From positions 2,759,501 to 2,823,500 of the forward strand of contig NZ_JALEBH010000001.1 in assembly GCF_022758885.1 (NCBI RefSeq): a stretch of DNA of 64,000 nt, written 5' to 3'. The DNA comes from Sphingobium sp. BYY-5 (GTDB taxonomy: Bacteria; Pseudomonadota; Alphaproteobacteria; Sphingomonadales; Sphingomonadaceae). A program made the translations under genes and the position numbers. The notes under the pieces are model-generated. The model was not told where the DNA came from. It did no database searches and saw nothing but the letters and a program-made list of their open reading frames with translations. How positions within the stretch are numbered: the stretch's first letter is position 1; each line of letters begins with the position of its first letter. Shown piece after piece: positions 27,875 through 36,000 of the stretch.

Positions 27875-29803
27875 ATGCGCCCGATTGCGCGCCTGCTGGC
27901 GCTGAGCGCCGCATCCGTCGCAGACCCCGTGATCGCGCAACGCGCGGACGACAATGCAGTGACGGCGGCCGAGGATGCTTTCGGCACCTCGATCGGCAAC
28001 GAAACCATCGGCCTCTACAGCAGCAGCCAGGTGCGCGGCTTCTCGCCGGTCAGCGCAGGCAATGTGCGGATCGAAGGCGTCTATTTCGATCGGCAGGCCA
28101 GTCTCTCCGAGCGCCTGGTTTCCGGCTCCACCATCCGCGTGGGGCTTTCGGCGCAGGGCTATCCCTTCCCGGCGCCGACAGGGATCGTCGATTACAAGCT
28201 GCGCAGCGTCCGAGACAGGCCGATCATCAGCCTGGTCGTAGGCAGCTTCGAATATGGCGCGCCGACGATCGAAGTCGATGCGCAAATTCCTATCGACGGG
28301 GAGCGGCTCGGCATCGCGGCGGGCGCATCCTACGCGCACGAGAAATATTATGACGGATCAGACGCGCACTACATCCGCGCGGCGATCATCCCGCACTGGC
28401 GCCCAAGCGACGGCATCGAGCTGGCCCCGTTCTGGTCGATGACGATCGGCAAGGACGAACAAGTCGCCCCGACCATCGTTACCGCCGGTTCTTTCGTCGC
28501 ACCCGAAGCGCCACGGCGGCGTTACTTCGGCCAGGAGTGGGCAGCCAAGGACAGCCGCGGCATCAATGCCGGCGTGATCGCCAAGGCGCGGATCGGTCGG
28601 GATTGGTTCGTGGTCGTCGGTGCGGTTCGTTCGATCTTCGTGAACGAGCAGAATTTTGCCGAACTGTTTGTCGACACCACCCAGGATGGCCAGACCCGTG
28701 AGCGGATCATCGCCGATCCGGGGCAACGCTATGCCTCGACCAGCGGAGAACTGCGCGTCAGCCGGAGCTTCTTCGACGGGCCGCGGCTGCATACGCTTCA
28801 CGCCTCGGTTCGCGCCCGTCGCCTCGATAGCTTCTATGGAGGTGCTGCCGAGCCGATCGACCTCGGTCAGCGCAGGCTGGGGATGCCGGTGCCGGTTGCG
28901 CAACCAGCTTCATACAGTTTCGGCGAACGCGTCCATGACAGTGTTCGGCAGACCACTATCGGCCTCGCTTACGAGGGGCGCTGGAAGGACGTCGGCGAGC
29001 TTAGCCTGGGCGTCCAGCGCGCCAGCTATAGCAAGACGATTGACCTTCCCGGCGATGCGCAGACCACCCGCACGCATGATAAACCTTGGCTGTTGAGCGC
29101 CTCCGCCGCCGCCTATCTGACCGACACCCTGGCCCTCTACGCCGGCTATACGCGCGGACTCGAAGAAAGCGGGCTCGCACCCAACAACGCCGCCAACAGA
29201 AACGAGGCGCTGCCCGCCATTCGCACGCGTCAGGCCGACGCCGGAATACGCTGGGCAATCTCGCCGCGTATGAAGCTGGTCGCCGGCGTCTTCGATGTTC
29301 GCAAGCCCTACTTCAACACCGACGAAGCCAATGTCTTCACCATCCTCGGCGATGTGCGGCACCGCGGTGTCGAACTGAGTCTGTCCGGCAATCCGACCGA
29401 TCAACTCAGCGTCGTGGCGGGTGCCGTCCTCATGCAGCCGCGTGTTACCGGAGAAGCGGTCGAACTCGGTCGGGTTGGCCGCAAGCCGCTTGGCCAGTCC
29501 GCAACGATCCTGCGCGGTAATGCCGACTATCGGCTGCCGTTCCTGCCAGGCGTCTCCTTGGATCTCGCATTGTCCTGGTATGGAAAGCGCCCCGCTTCGC
29601 GCGACAACCTCGTCTCGGTCGATCCCTATGCGTTGATAGACATCGGCGCGCGGTATCGTTTCAAGCTCGGCCGGTCTCCCGCGACGTTCCGCATCCAGAT
29701 GCAGAACGTGACCAACACCTTCGCGTGGAATATCGTCGGCAGCAACAGCTACGGCCTCATGGACAAACGTCGCTTCACCGCCTTCCTCGCGGTAGATTTG
29801 TAG
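27875..29803 (+). CDS. TonB-dependent receptor with a reduced N-terminus, operon gene 5
   Basis: 642 residues. A weak signal peptide (MRPIARLLALSAASVADPVIAQ) runs into plug-like sequence almost at once (GLYSSSQVRGFSPVSAGNVRIEGVYFD). No TonB box or carboxypeptidase-like extension is visible and the plug is shorter than in the first receptor. The remainder is beta-barrel, with a terminal strand RFTAFLAVDL ending in an aromatic-rich consensus-like strand. It may be a specialised partner of the first receptor. It is co-transcribed with the ABC genes. Ligand unknown. Confidence 0.8.
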   Translation: MRPIARLLALSAASVADPVIAQRADDNAVTAAEDAFGTSIGNETIGLYSSSQVRGFSPVSAGNVRIEGVYFDRQASLSERLVSGSTIRVGLSAQGYPFPAPTGIVDYKLRSVRDRPIISLVVGSFEYGAPTIEVDAQIPIDGERLGIAAGASYAHEKYYDGSDAHYIRAAIIPHWRPSDGIELAPFWSMTIGKDEQVAPTIVTAGSFVAPEAPRRRYFGQEWAAKDSRGINAGVIAKARIGRDWFVVVGAVRSIFVNEQNFAELFVDTTQDGQTRERIIADPGQRYASTSGELRVSRSFFDGPRLHTLHASVRARRLDSFYGGAAEPIDLGQRRLGMPVPVAQPASYSFGERVHDSVRQTTIGLAYEGRWKDVGELSLGVQRASYSKTIDLPGDAQTTRTHDKPWLLSASAAAYLTDTLALYAGYTRGLEESGLAPNNAANRNEALPAIRTRQADAGIRWAISPRMKLVAGVFDVRKPYFNTDEANVFTILGDVRHRGVELSLSGNPTDQLSVVAGAVLMQPRVTGEAVELGRVGRKPLGQSATILRGNADYRLPFLPGVSLDLALSWYGKRPASRDNLVSVDPYALIDIGARYRFKLGRSPATFRIQMQNVTNTFAWNIVGSNSYGLMDKRRFTAFLAVDL

Positions 29804-29895
29804 TGCTTCGTTGGTCCGAGCTCCGACATGATTCTGGCCCGTTGCTTCGGGATGATTGCCCAGATGCTACAGGAATAACCGATTGCCGCCTCGAC

Positions 29896-30429
29896 CTACC
29901 GAATGACGGCGCAGGCAATCCTCTCGCCCGCACCGCCGATCGGCTGGGTCTTGTAGTCGTCCGGATTGGCGTGGATCACCAGCGCAGACCCGTCGGCGTC
30001 CCGCAGCGCGGGCCGGTCGCCGTTTCTCCCGACGGAAACCAAGGTCGAATATAGCTCCACCGTTACGCTGCCCTCGGTTCCGACAAACAAATTCGGCTGA
30101 TCCCCGGCGTCATTCGCGCCTTCGACCAGCAAGCCGTGTACGATGGGTTTCGCCGAGTGAACATGTCCGCCAGCGCGCTTGAACTCTGCGTCATCGCAAT
30201 CCGCCGTTTCATGAAAGTGGACGCCGTGCCAGCCGGGCGGCAGGCCCTTCGCTTCGATCCGAAGCAACACCCCTTTGGGCCCGTCGGTTACCGTAATCAT
30301 GCCCAGCTCATTACCGACATTGTCATATAGTGTACCGGGCCGACGTTCGGCGGCATCCGCCGGTGCTGCAGCAAACATGGCTCCCATCGCCGTCATCAGC
30401 GCCATTAGCCCCCTCGTTCCGATAGTCAT
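29896..30429 (-). CDS. sodC: Cu/Zn superoxide dismutase, in frame with the upstream Zur-like gene
   Basis: 177 residues from ATG 30429, behind AAAGGACGGGG. Signal peptide (LMALMTAMGAMFAAAPADA), then SodC: GLPPGWHGVHFHETADC with copper ligand histidines, AGGHVHSAKPIVHGLLVEGANDAGDQPNLFV with zinc ligands, LIHANPDDYK-like region (VIHANPDDYKTQPIGGAGERIACAVI). It removes periplasmic superoxide. There is no stop codon between the preceding Zur-like frame and this one, so the ribosome could also make a 337-residue fusion. Its presence in a zinc-starvation operon is odd for a zinc enzyme. Confidence 0.9.
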   Translation of the reverse strand: MTIGTRGLMALMTAMGAMFAAAPADAAERRPGTLYDNVGNELGMITVTDGPKGVLLRIEAKGLPPGWHGVHFHETADCDDAEFKRAGGHVHSAKPIVHGLLVEGANDAGDQPNLFVGTEGSVTVELYSTLVSVGRNGDRPALRDADGSALVIHANPDDYKTQPIGGAGERIACAVIR

Positions 30430-30909
30430 CGCCCCGTCCTTTCGTTTCGCTGAGGATTTGAGGTTCGCTTCGTCTCTTTGCGCACATTCCGCACAGAGCC
30501 CGGACGCTTCAACGATCGAGCGTGATGGAGAATGACCCGTAGCCCGACACAATCTTTCCAGCTCTGCCTGCAAAGCGGAAACCGAAAATCTCTGCACCGT
30601 GCGGCAACATCGGCAGATGAGGAACCCGCAACGCCCTCCTTGCGCGGGGAGATAGGCCGACAGCAGTTCGATACGCTGGACTTTGTTGCTGCAAATCAGC
30701 CGGTCGAGCACACGATAGACTTGCGCAGCGGTGATAGGCGATCCTTGACCGCTACTCCGCTCTGCGATCTCGTAGGCCGTTAAGGGCCGGTTGCTCTGCT
30801 CCAGCAGGGCCAACACCAGAGTATCGAGGATGGCCGGTCCGCGGTAAGGGCGGCGATCCCGGGGTGCGGGCAGTTCCGGTTGGCAATTGTTTACCGGCTC
30901 AGGCAGCAT
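30430..30909 (-). CDS. Fur-family (Zur-like) regulator, reading directly into sodC
   Basis: About 160 residues from ATG 30909, which lies inside the last codons of the merC-like gene. Winged-helix part: PAILDTLVLALLEQSNRPLTAYEIAER and ITAAQVYRVLDRLICSNKVQRIE. C-terminal structural zinc site: ICRCC and CAEC. The histidine-rich regulatory segment usual in Zur/Fur (HPHHGH-like) is missing; the position reads AQGGRCGF. After CAECA the frame continues through about 15 residues (QRDEANLKSSAKRKDGA) to the sodC methionine with no stop. It could be a degenerate regulator, a fused one, or a dimerisation partner for the second Zur. Confidence 0.8.
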
Positions 30910-31303
30910 GTGCCCGGAGCCGCCAGTTCATTGTGTGACCGGTGATCAGCAACAGACTGCCCGCCACGGTGATCCCGAGTTCGGCGCCTCTACCGAGGCC
31001 GGGCAGAAGCGCGACGACGAGGCAGGCCATCCCTGCGAGACCGATGACGGCGGGACGGCGCGCGCGGTGTCGCCGGTAGCCGATCCAGAACGCGGCCAGC
31101 GCCGCAGGGACGACCAGCGCCAGGGCGACATAGTGGAACGCGTCCGTCCGCGCGAACATACCGATAGCGCCTGGAAGCAACAGCAATAGCAGCGGAAGCG
31201 CGAGGCAATGCACGAGGCAGAGTAGCGAAGCGGAGACCGCCGTGCCCTCGATGACGTTTGTCCGTCGATCCTTTGCATGATCCTCTTGACCCTGTGCGTG
31301 CAT
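30899..31303 (-). CDS. MerC-domain membrane protein
   Basis: About 134 residues from ATG 31303 (a TTG at 31312 is the alternative). Four transmembrane helices; the first holds ASLLCLVHCLALPLLLLLLPG with the Cys-x3-Cys-type pair (LCLVHC) typical of MerC, a mercury/metal-binding inner-membrane protein. Outside mer operons, MerC-like proteins often accompany zinc-uptake genes. It is the first gene of the merC-zur-sodC transcript, starting about 22 bases from a Zur-type palindrome shared with the ZnuD-like receptor gene. Confidence 0.82.
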   Translation of the reverse strand: MHAQGQEDHAKDRRTNVIEGTAVSASLLCLVHCLALPLLLLLLPGAIGMFARTDAFHYVALALVVPAALAAFWIGYRRHRARRPAVIGLAGMACLVVALLPGLGRGAELGITVAGSLLLITGHTMNWRLRAHAA

Positions 31304-31324
31304 TCGACTCAAAATCCTGCTTGT

Positions 31325-31342
31325 GTGATGTTATAACGTCTC
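31325..31342. promoter_or_regulatory. Zur-type box 1, between merC-like and znuD-like genes
   Basis: GTGATGTTATAACGTCTC is an imperfect palindrome with seven of nine base pairs matching around the TTATAA centre. It closely matches the sites at 38009 and 41523. It lies in the divergent gap between minus-strand merC-zur-sodC and the plus-strand receptor gene, so one repressor could control both. Confidence 0.75.
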
Positions 31343-31381
31343 TTATTAGGCCCCACATCTCAAGCGCAAAAGGGGCCAATC

Positions 31382-33421
31382 GTGAAAATTCGTATCTTCC
31401 TTCTCTCCGCCGTCTCGATCCCGGCCATGACTCCTCATGCGGCATTCGCCGCCCAGGCGGGTAGCATCGCAGATCGCGACATCGTGGTGACCGCCTCGGC
31501 GCTGGAGCAGAAGGCGGACGAGACCGCGACGCCGGTGGTCACCTTGTCCGGCGAGGATTTGGTTCATCGCCGCCAGGCGACGTTGGGCGATACGCTCGCC
31601 GGCCAGCCCGGCATCAGCTTCGACAACTTCGGCGGCGGCGCCAGCCGCCCGGTCATTCGCGGCCAGACAGCGCCGCGCGTCCAGTCTTTGACCGATGGCG
31701 CGAACATTCAGGACGCCTCGGCGATCTCGCCCGATCACGCCGTCACCACGGAGCCATTGCTTCTGCGTGGTATCGAAGTGCTGCGCGGTCCCGCCGCCCT
31801 TCTCTATGGCGGCGGCGCGATCGGTGGCGCGATCAACCTGCTCGATGACAAGGTGCCAACGGCGATCCCCGAGGGCGGTATCTCCGGCGTTGCGGAAGGC
31901 CGTCTGGGCACCGCCGACAAGGAACGCTCGCTTGTCGGTGGATTGACCGCTGGTGTCGGCCCATTCGCCTTTCACGTCGAAGGCGTCCATCGCAGCTCCG
32001 ACGACTACCGAGTGCCGAAGCGCTTCGGCGACCGGCATGTCGACGGTTCCTACAATGATACGTCCACCTTCAGCGTCGGCGGCTCGTGGATCGGTGACGG
32101 CGGCTATCTGGGCGTCGCCTATACGCGCCAGCGGAGCGAATATGGCTTGCCCGGTCATGCTCACGAATATGAGGACTGCCATCCACATGGGAGCAGCCTG
32201 CACTGCGGCGGCCATGATGATCATGAGGAAGACCATGATCACGGGCACGAGGGTGAGCACGAGGAAGTGCCTTTCGTGAAGCTGCGGAGCGAACGTTTCG
32301 ACATCCGCAGCGAATATCGCGACCCGCTGCCGGGCTTCGAGAAGGTGCGCTTCCGCATGTCGTTCACCGACTACGAGCACGACGAGGTCGAGGAGGACGA
32401 AGTCGCAACAACCTTCAAGAACAAGGCGCACGACATCCGGTTAGAGCTGACCCACAAGTCGATCGGCGGGCTGCGCGGTGTCTTCGGCGTCCAGCATTCG
32501 GAAAGCGATTTCAGCGCGCTCGGCGAGGAAGCCTTCCTGCCTGAGAGCGAGACCGGCAATACTGCGCTCTTCCTGATGGAGACATTGCAGGCAGGGCCGA
32601 TACGGTTTGAGCTCGCCGCGCGGCACGAATGGCAGCGCATCAAGACCACGCTGAATCGGCGGGCCGAGCACAATCCGTTCTCGATTTCGGGCGCGGCCGT
32701 TTGGGACATCAATGGAGATTATTCGTTGGCGCTGTCCCTGGCGCGCTCGCAGCGCGCGCCCAACGTCCAGGAACTTTATGCCCGAGGGGTTCACCTCGCG
32801 ACTAACACCTATGAGCTGGGCACTGCCACGCTCGGCAAGGAGACGGCGAAGTCGATCGATCTCACCTTCCGCAAGACCACCGGAGCGACCACCTTCACCA
32901 TCGGCGCCTATCATCAGCACTTCGACAACTATATATTCGCGGACACGCTCGACCAGTTCGAGGACTTCCGCCTGATCCGCTACACGGCAGCGGATGCAAC
33001 CTTCACCGGCATCGATGGCGAAGTCCGCCATCAGTTCACGTCCGACTTCGGCGTGTCGGTGTTCGGCGATTATGTCCGCGCCAAGCTGAAGGACGACCTT
33101 GGCAACCTTCCGCGCATTCCCGCCGGGCGCCTCGGTGGGCGCGCCGATGGCAAATGGGGAGCGCTGTCGGCCGACGTGGAATATTACCACGTCTTCGAGC
33201 AGGGCAAGGTGGCGTCCTTCGAGACGCGCACGCCGGGCTACGACATGTTCAACGCCACGCTGGCCTACAAGCTTGAGCTGGGGCCGAAGGCCGACGCCGA
33301 GTTGTTCGTGCGGGCGAACAACTTGACCAACGATCTCGCCTTCAACCATGCGTCGTTTATCAAGAATGCCTCACCGCTACGCGGACGCAACTTCACGTTC
33401 GGCTTGCGAACAGCGTTCTGA
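31382..33421 (+). CDS. ZnuD-like TonB-dependent zinc receptor
   Basis: 679 residues from GTG 31382, behind AAAAGGGGCC. Signal peptide ends AAFA; TonB-box-like DIVVTASA; plug with TLGDTLAGQPGISFDNFGGGASRPVIRGQ and IEVLRGPAALLYGGGAIGGAINLLD. An extracellular loop near 260-300 is very rich in His, Asp and Glu (HEYEDCHPHGSSLHC, then HDDHEEDHDHGHEGEHEE), as in neisserial ZnuD, where such loops capture zinc. The last strand is RNFTFGLRTAF. It is preceded by Zur-type box 1. Confidence 0.93.
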   Translation: MKIRIFLLSAVSIPAMTPHAAFAAQAGSIADRDIVVTASALEQKADETATPVVTLSGEDLVHRRQATLGDTLAGQPGISFDNFGGGASRPVIRGQTAPRVQSLTDGANIQDASAISPDHAVTTEPLLLRGIEVLRGPAALLYGGGAIGGAINLLDDKVPTAIPEGGISGVAEGRLGTADKERSLVGGLTAGVGPFAFHVEGVHRSSDDYRVPKRFGDRHVDGSYNDTSTFSVGGSWIGDGGYLGVAYTRQRSEYGLPGHAHEYEDCHPHGSSLHCGGHDDHEEDHDHGHEGEHEEVPFVKLRSERFDIRSEYRDPLPGFEKVRFRMSFTDYEHDEVEEDEVATTFKNKAHDIRLELTHKSIGGLRGVFGVQHSESDFSALGEEAFLPESETGNTALFLMETLQAGPIRFELAARHEWQRIKTTLNRRAEHNPFSISGAAVWDINGDYSLALSLARSQRAPNVQELYARGVHLATNTYELGTATLGKETAKSIDLTFRKTTGATTFTIGAYHQHFDNYIFADTLDQFEDFRLIRYTAADATFTGIDGEVRHQFTSDFGVSVFGDYVRAKLKDDLGNLPRIPAGRLGGRADGKWGALSADVEYYHVFEQGKVASFETRTPGYDMFNATLAYKLELGPKADAELFVRANNLTNDLAFNHASFIKNASPLRGRNFTFGLRTAF

Positions 33422-33433
33422 GGATCAGCAATG

Positions 33434-33470
33434 GGCCGGAGAGGCGGATCGATCCCCTGCCTCTCCGGCC
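33434..33470. terminator. Bidirectional hairpin between convergent genes
   Basis: GGCCGGAGAGGC (33434-33445) pairs perfectly with GCCTCTCCGGCC (33459-33470), a 12-bp stem with a 13-base loop. It lies between the ends of the ZnuD-like receptor gene and the convergent methyltransferase gene. No U-tract follows, so termination efficiency is uncertain. Confidence 0.55.
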
Positions 33471-33497
33471 GTCAGCGCGGATGCCGGAAGCCATGGC

Positions 33498-34199
33498 TCA
33501 GGCGTAGCTGACCCAGCCCCGCCAGGTGAAACCCGCATAGAACAGTTCGACATCGGAAAAGCCCGCTTCGCGCAGGATCGCCTCGTCCTCTTCCGGGCTA
33601 AGCATTGGCACATGGGCATCGACGGTCTCGCACATCTTCTCCACCTGATCTGAGGGCGCACCTGAGGCCAGCGCGAAGGCCGCATAGCGTGACAGCCAGC
33701 GCGCGCGCTGCCCGTCGTCCTGCGGGAAGCTCGAATGCGCCGCGACGAAAGCCGCGCCCGGTTTGAGCCGGCGATGCAGCTCTCGCACTGTGCGGGCTCG
33801 CTCCGTGGGCTCGAGAAAATGCAGGGTCAAAAGGCAAGTTGCGCCGTCGAACGGTCCTTCGGGCGCGTCATCGATATAGCCTTCGCAGAAAGTCACGCGA
33901 TCCGCATCGGGGCCGAGCACGCGCGCAGCCTCGTCCAGCATAGCCTTCGCGGGATCGACCCCTAGAAATGTCCAGCCAGGCTGTGCCTGCGCCATGGCCC
34001 GCAACTCGAGCCCCCCACCTGCGCCGAGAACCAGGACGCGTGCATCCCTCGGCGCGCGCTCGGCCAGGGCGATCGTCGTCATCCGATGCAGATCGGCGAA
34101 GCCGGGCACGAACAATTGCGGGCCGTCGCCGTAGCGCTTCGCATGTTCGGGGTCGTTGAAGGACGCGAGCAGCGACTGCATCGTGACATCATGCGGCAT
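33498..34199 (-). CDS. Class I SAM-dependent methyltransferase
   Basis: 233 residues. Motif [17 protein letters not shown], then [14 protein letters not shown] and [38 protein letters not shown], the usual order of a small-molecule methyltransferase. Its first bases overlap the end of the Rrf2-type regulator by 11, so the two are co-transcribed and probably co-regulated. The substrate is not evident. Similar Rrf2-methyltransferase pairs occur in many proteobacteria. Confidence 0.85.
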   Translation of the reverse strand: MPHDVTMQSLLASFNDPEHAKRYGDGPQLFVPGFADLHRMTTIALAERAPRDARVLVLGAGGGLELRAMAQAQPGWTFLGVDPAKAMLDEAARVLGPDADRVTFCEGYIDDAPEGPFDGATCLLTLHFLEPTERARTVRELHRRLKPGAAFVAAHSSFPQDDGQRARWLSRYAAFALASGAPSDQVEKMCETVDAHVPMLSPEEDEAILREAGFSDVELFYAGFTWRGWVSYA

Positions 34200-34653
34200 G
34201 AATGGTCTCCAGATCGAAGGATTGCTTGTGCGCGGTCAGCCGCTCGTGGAAATCGGCGCCGAGTGCGGCGAGCGTGACTGCGCCGAAGCGTGACAGCAGC
34301 AGGGCTTCGGCGTCGTCGAAGGCGCGGCCGAGCGCCGCATTGACGGCCTGCTCGACAAGGCAGCCAGGCGACTCCGTCCTATTACCGATCGCCAGCAGCG
34401 AAGGTTCGCCCAGCGCCTCGTAGACATCGCGCAGGGTGAGCGCCGAAAGATCGCAGGCGAGCGTCCAGCCACCGCCATGCCCCTTCTCCGAGCGCACATA
34501 GCCGCGATCACGCAGGCCCGCCATGATCCGGCGCACCACCACCGGGTTGGTCAGCATCGCTCTGGCCAGCATTTCGGATGTAGCCGGCCCATCATGCTCG
34601 GCCAGGTGCAGCAGCGCATGCAGCACACTCGACAATCGGCTATCACGTTTCAT
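34189..34653 (-). CDS. Rrf2-family transcriptional regulator
   Basis: 154 residues. Winged HTH typical of Rrf2: [63 protein letters not shown], shown here only in part as the N-terminal half. Only one cysteine is seen (SPGCLVEQ), so an iron-sulfur cluster like that of IscR/NsrR is unlikely; it is closer to YwnA-type regulators. An inverted repeat TAACatcaGTTA abuts its start codon and could be its own operator. It is followed by the methyltransferase gene it probably controls. Confidence 0.85.
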   Translation of the reverse strand: MKRDSRLSSVLHALLHLAEHDGPATSEMLARAMLTNPVVVRRIMAGLRDRGYVRSEKGHGGGWTLACDLSALTLRDVYEALGEPSLLAIGNRTESPGCLVEQAVNAALGRAFDDAEALLLSRFGAVTLAALGADFHERLTAHKQSFDLETIHAA

Positions 34654-34654
34654 G

Positions 34655-34666
34655 TAACATCAGTTA
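34655..34666. promoter_or_regulatory. Putative operator of the Rrf2 gene
   Basis: TAACATCAGTTA has perfect 4-base inverted arms and sits two bases upstream of the Rrf2 start codon (34653), within wider arms TTTCA (34648) and TGAAA (34672). The position fits autorepression. Confidence 0.35.
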
Positions 34667-34708
34667 TTGCGTGAAATGCGAAGAGTCAACGCGCACTGTA
34701 TCCTGCAG

Positions 34709-35533
34709 CTATTCCGCTGCTGGTTGCGCCGCGATCACATAGTCGTGCCCGTGCCGAAGCGCTCCGTCCCGCATGATTTGCTCGATGGCTCGGGCGCGCA
34801 GTTCCTCGCCTTCAGCTCTCAGGGCGCCAGCCAGCGCACGGTTTGCGAGCTTCGCCAGACGCGGGCCGCACATGTCGATCTGGCTGTTTACGAACCGCTC
34901 CTTGTAGCGGATCGGGAATCGCTTGGCTGCGGTGACCTGGAACCCCGACGCCTCGAGATGATCGACGACCCACTGCGCCGGATATTCGCGATAGGGGGTG
35001 TCTCCCGTCAGCAGCATGCAGGCATCGCGGAAGCGGCCGATCTCCCGGATCAGGTCTCCGGCCGGCGTGTCCGCCGCTGCATTCACATAGGGCTCAAGGC
35101 CGACGATGTAGAGACGGCGACCGACGAGTGGCCGCAGCCGGACAAACATCTTGTGCTGGAAATAAGGCGCGAACCCTTCGACCGCGCCAATCAGGTAATC
35201 GGCCAGAACCGTGTCATAGCGTTCGCCCGCGAGCAGTGTGGGGGCAGCCCAGTTGCCGAGCACGATGCGATCCTGCGGGCGGCGAGCCGCCTCAACGGCG
35301 TCGCGAACCTGAACGGCATGGCCTTCTGCTCCGGTCACGGCGGTCCAGCGGTTCGTCGCGAGGTTCGATATCCATTCGATCGAGTTCGTGCCCGTTCCGG
35401 CATCGAGAACGCTACCCCATGGGATTTCACGCTGAAGGCCTTCGATATAGCGGAACAGCGCGGACGCCTTTCGCGGCTTAGACAACTCAGCCCGGTCGGG
35501 CATTTCTGAGCCTGTAGAAGATGCCGCTTTCAT
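34709..35533 (-). CDS. SAM-dependent methyltransferase-like protein in the zinc ABC operon
   Basis: Up to 274 residues. A motif I-like VLDAGTGTNSIEWI, then AVTGAEGHAVQVRDAVEAA, DTVLADYLIGAVEGFAPYFQ and LYIVGLEPYV suggest a Rossmann methyltransferase fold. Its start lies within the end of the DUF3299 gene (47-base overlap with ATG 35533; an alternative ATG at 35503 starts MPDRAEL). By position it belongs to the ABC-DUF3299 transcript under Zur-type box 2. No substrate can be named. Confidence 0.7.
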   Translation of the reverse strand: MKAASSTGSEMPDRAELSKPRKASALFRYIEGLQREIPWGSVLDAGTGTNSIEWISNLATNRWTAVTGAEGHAVQVRDAVEAARRPQDRIVLGNWAAPTLLAGERYDTVLADYLIGAVEGFAPYFQHKMFVRLRPLVGRRLYIVGLEPYVNAAADTPAGDLIREIGRFRDACMLLTGDTPYREYPAQWVVDHLEASGFQVTAAKRFPIRYKERFVNSQIDMCGPRLAKLANRALAGALRAEGEELRARAIEQIMRDGALRHGHDYVIAAQPAAE

Positions 35534-35996
35534 CCTGCCCCGTCAGCTCCAGCGTGCCGGTGATGACGGTCGGGTTCATCTCGTCGACCCTGACCGGAAC
35601 CGCGGCATAAACCTCGATGAACTGATTAGGCATCGCGTGCATATGGAAAGGGCATCCTGGTGGGTAGGCGAGCAGTACGAAATGCTTTTGTCGGGCGCCA
35701 TTCTCCAACGGCATCATCCACCCTGCCACCTTGATTTGCCTGCCAGCGAGCGCCTGGATAGCAGGCGGGAAGGCCGGTTTCGTGTAGATCATACGAGTCT
35801 TGGGGTCGGTGCGGTCGTTGAGCCTCGTGGTTTCCAATAGCTTCCATGACGTGCCGCCGGGCGGTGTTTTCGCCGGCTGCCAGACATCCTGCACCGGGGC
35901 CTTTCCGCTCTCCTGCATCGCAGCGGGCGCGGGACCGGACATTAGAAAGACTACGCAGAAGACCGCACTCAGGGATTTCAAAAAACGAGGCTTCAT
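35487..35996 (-). CDS. DUF3299 exported protein, zinc-regulon associated
   Basis: 169 residues with a signal peptide (LKSLSAVFCVVFLMSGPAPAA). The DUF3299 pattern is visible: IQALAGRQIKVAGWMMPLE, FVLLAYPPGCPFHMHAMPNQFIEVYA and TVITGTLEL. Proteins of this family are encoded with FtsX-type ABC transporters in zinc-regulated clusters (the Vibrio zrg genes are the example I recall). It would act in the periplasm. The permease gene is four bases upstream. Confidence 0.82.
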   Translation of the reverse strand: MKPRFLKSLSAVFCVVFLMSGPAPAAMQESGKAPVQDVWQPAKTPPGGTSWKLLETTRLNDRTDPKTRMIYTKPAFPPAIQALAGRQIKVAGWMMPLENGARQKHFVLLAYPPGCPFHMHAMPNQFIEVYAAVPVRVDEMNPTVITGTLELTGQDESGIFYRLRNARPG

Positions 35997-36000
35997 GGAA

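Noticed and set aside
29896..30909. The Zur-SodC frame as one ordinary bifunctional protein
   Set aside because: SodC has its own signal peptide and Shine-Dalgarno sequence, and a DNA-binding protein with an internal export signal is unlikely to be the main product; both parts were annotated separately and the junction flagged.
30899..31303. A mercury-resistance operon around the MerC-like gene
   Set aside because: No merR, merT, merP or merA is nearby, and the surrounding genes and palindrome point to zinc.
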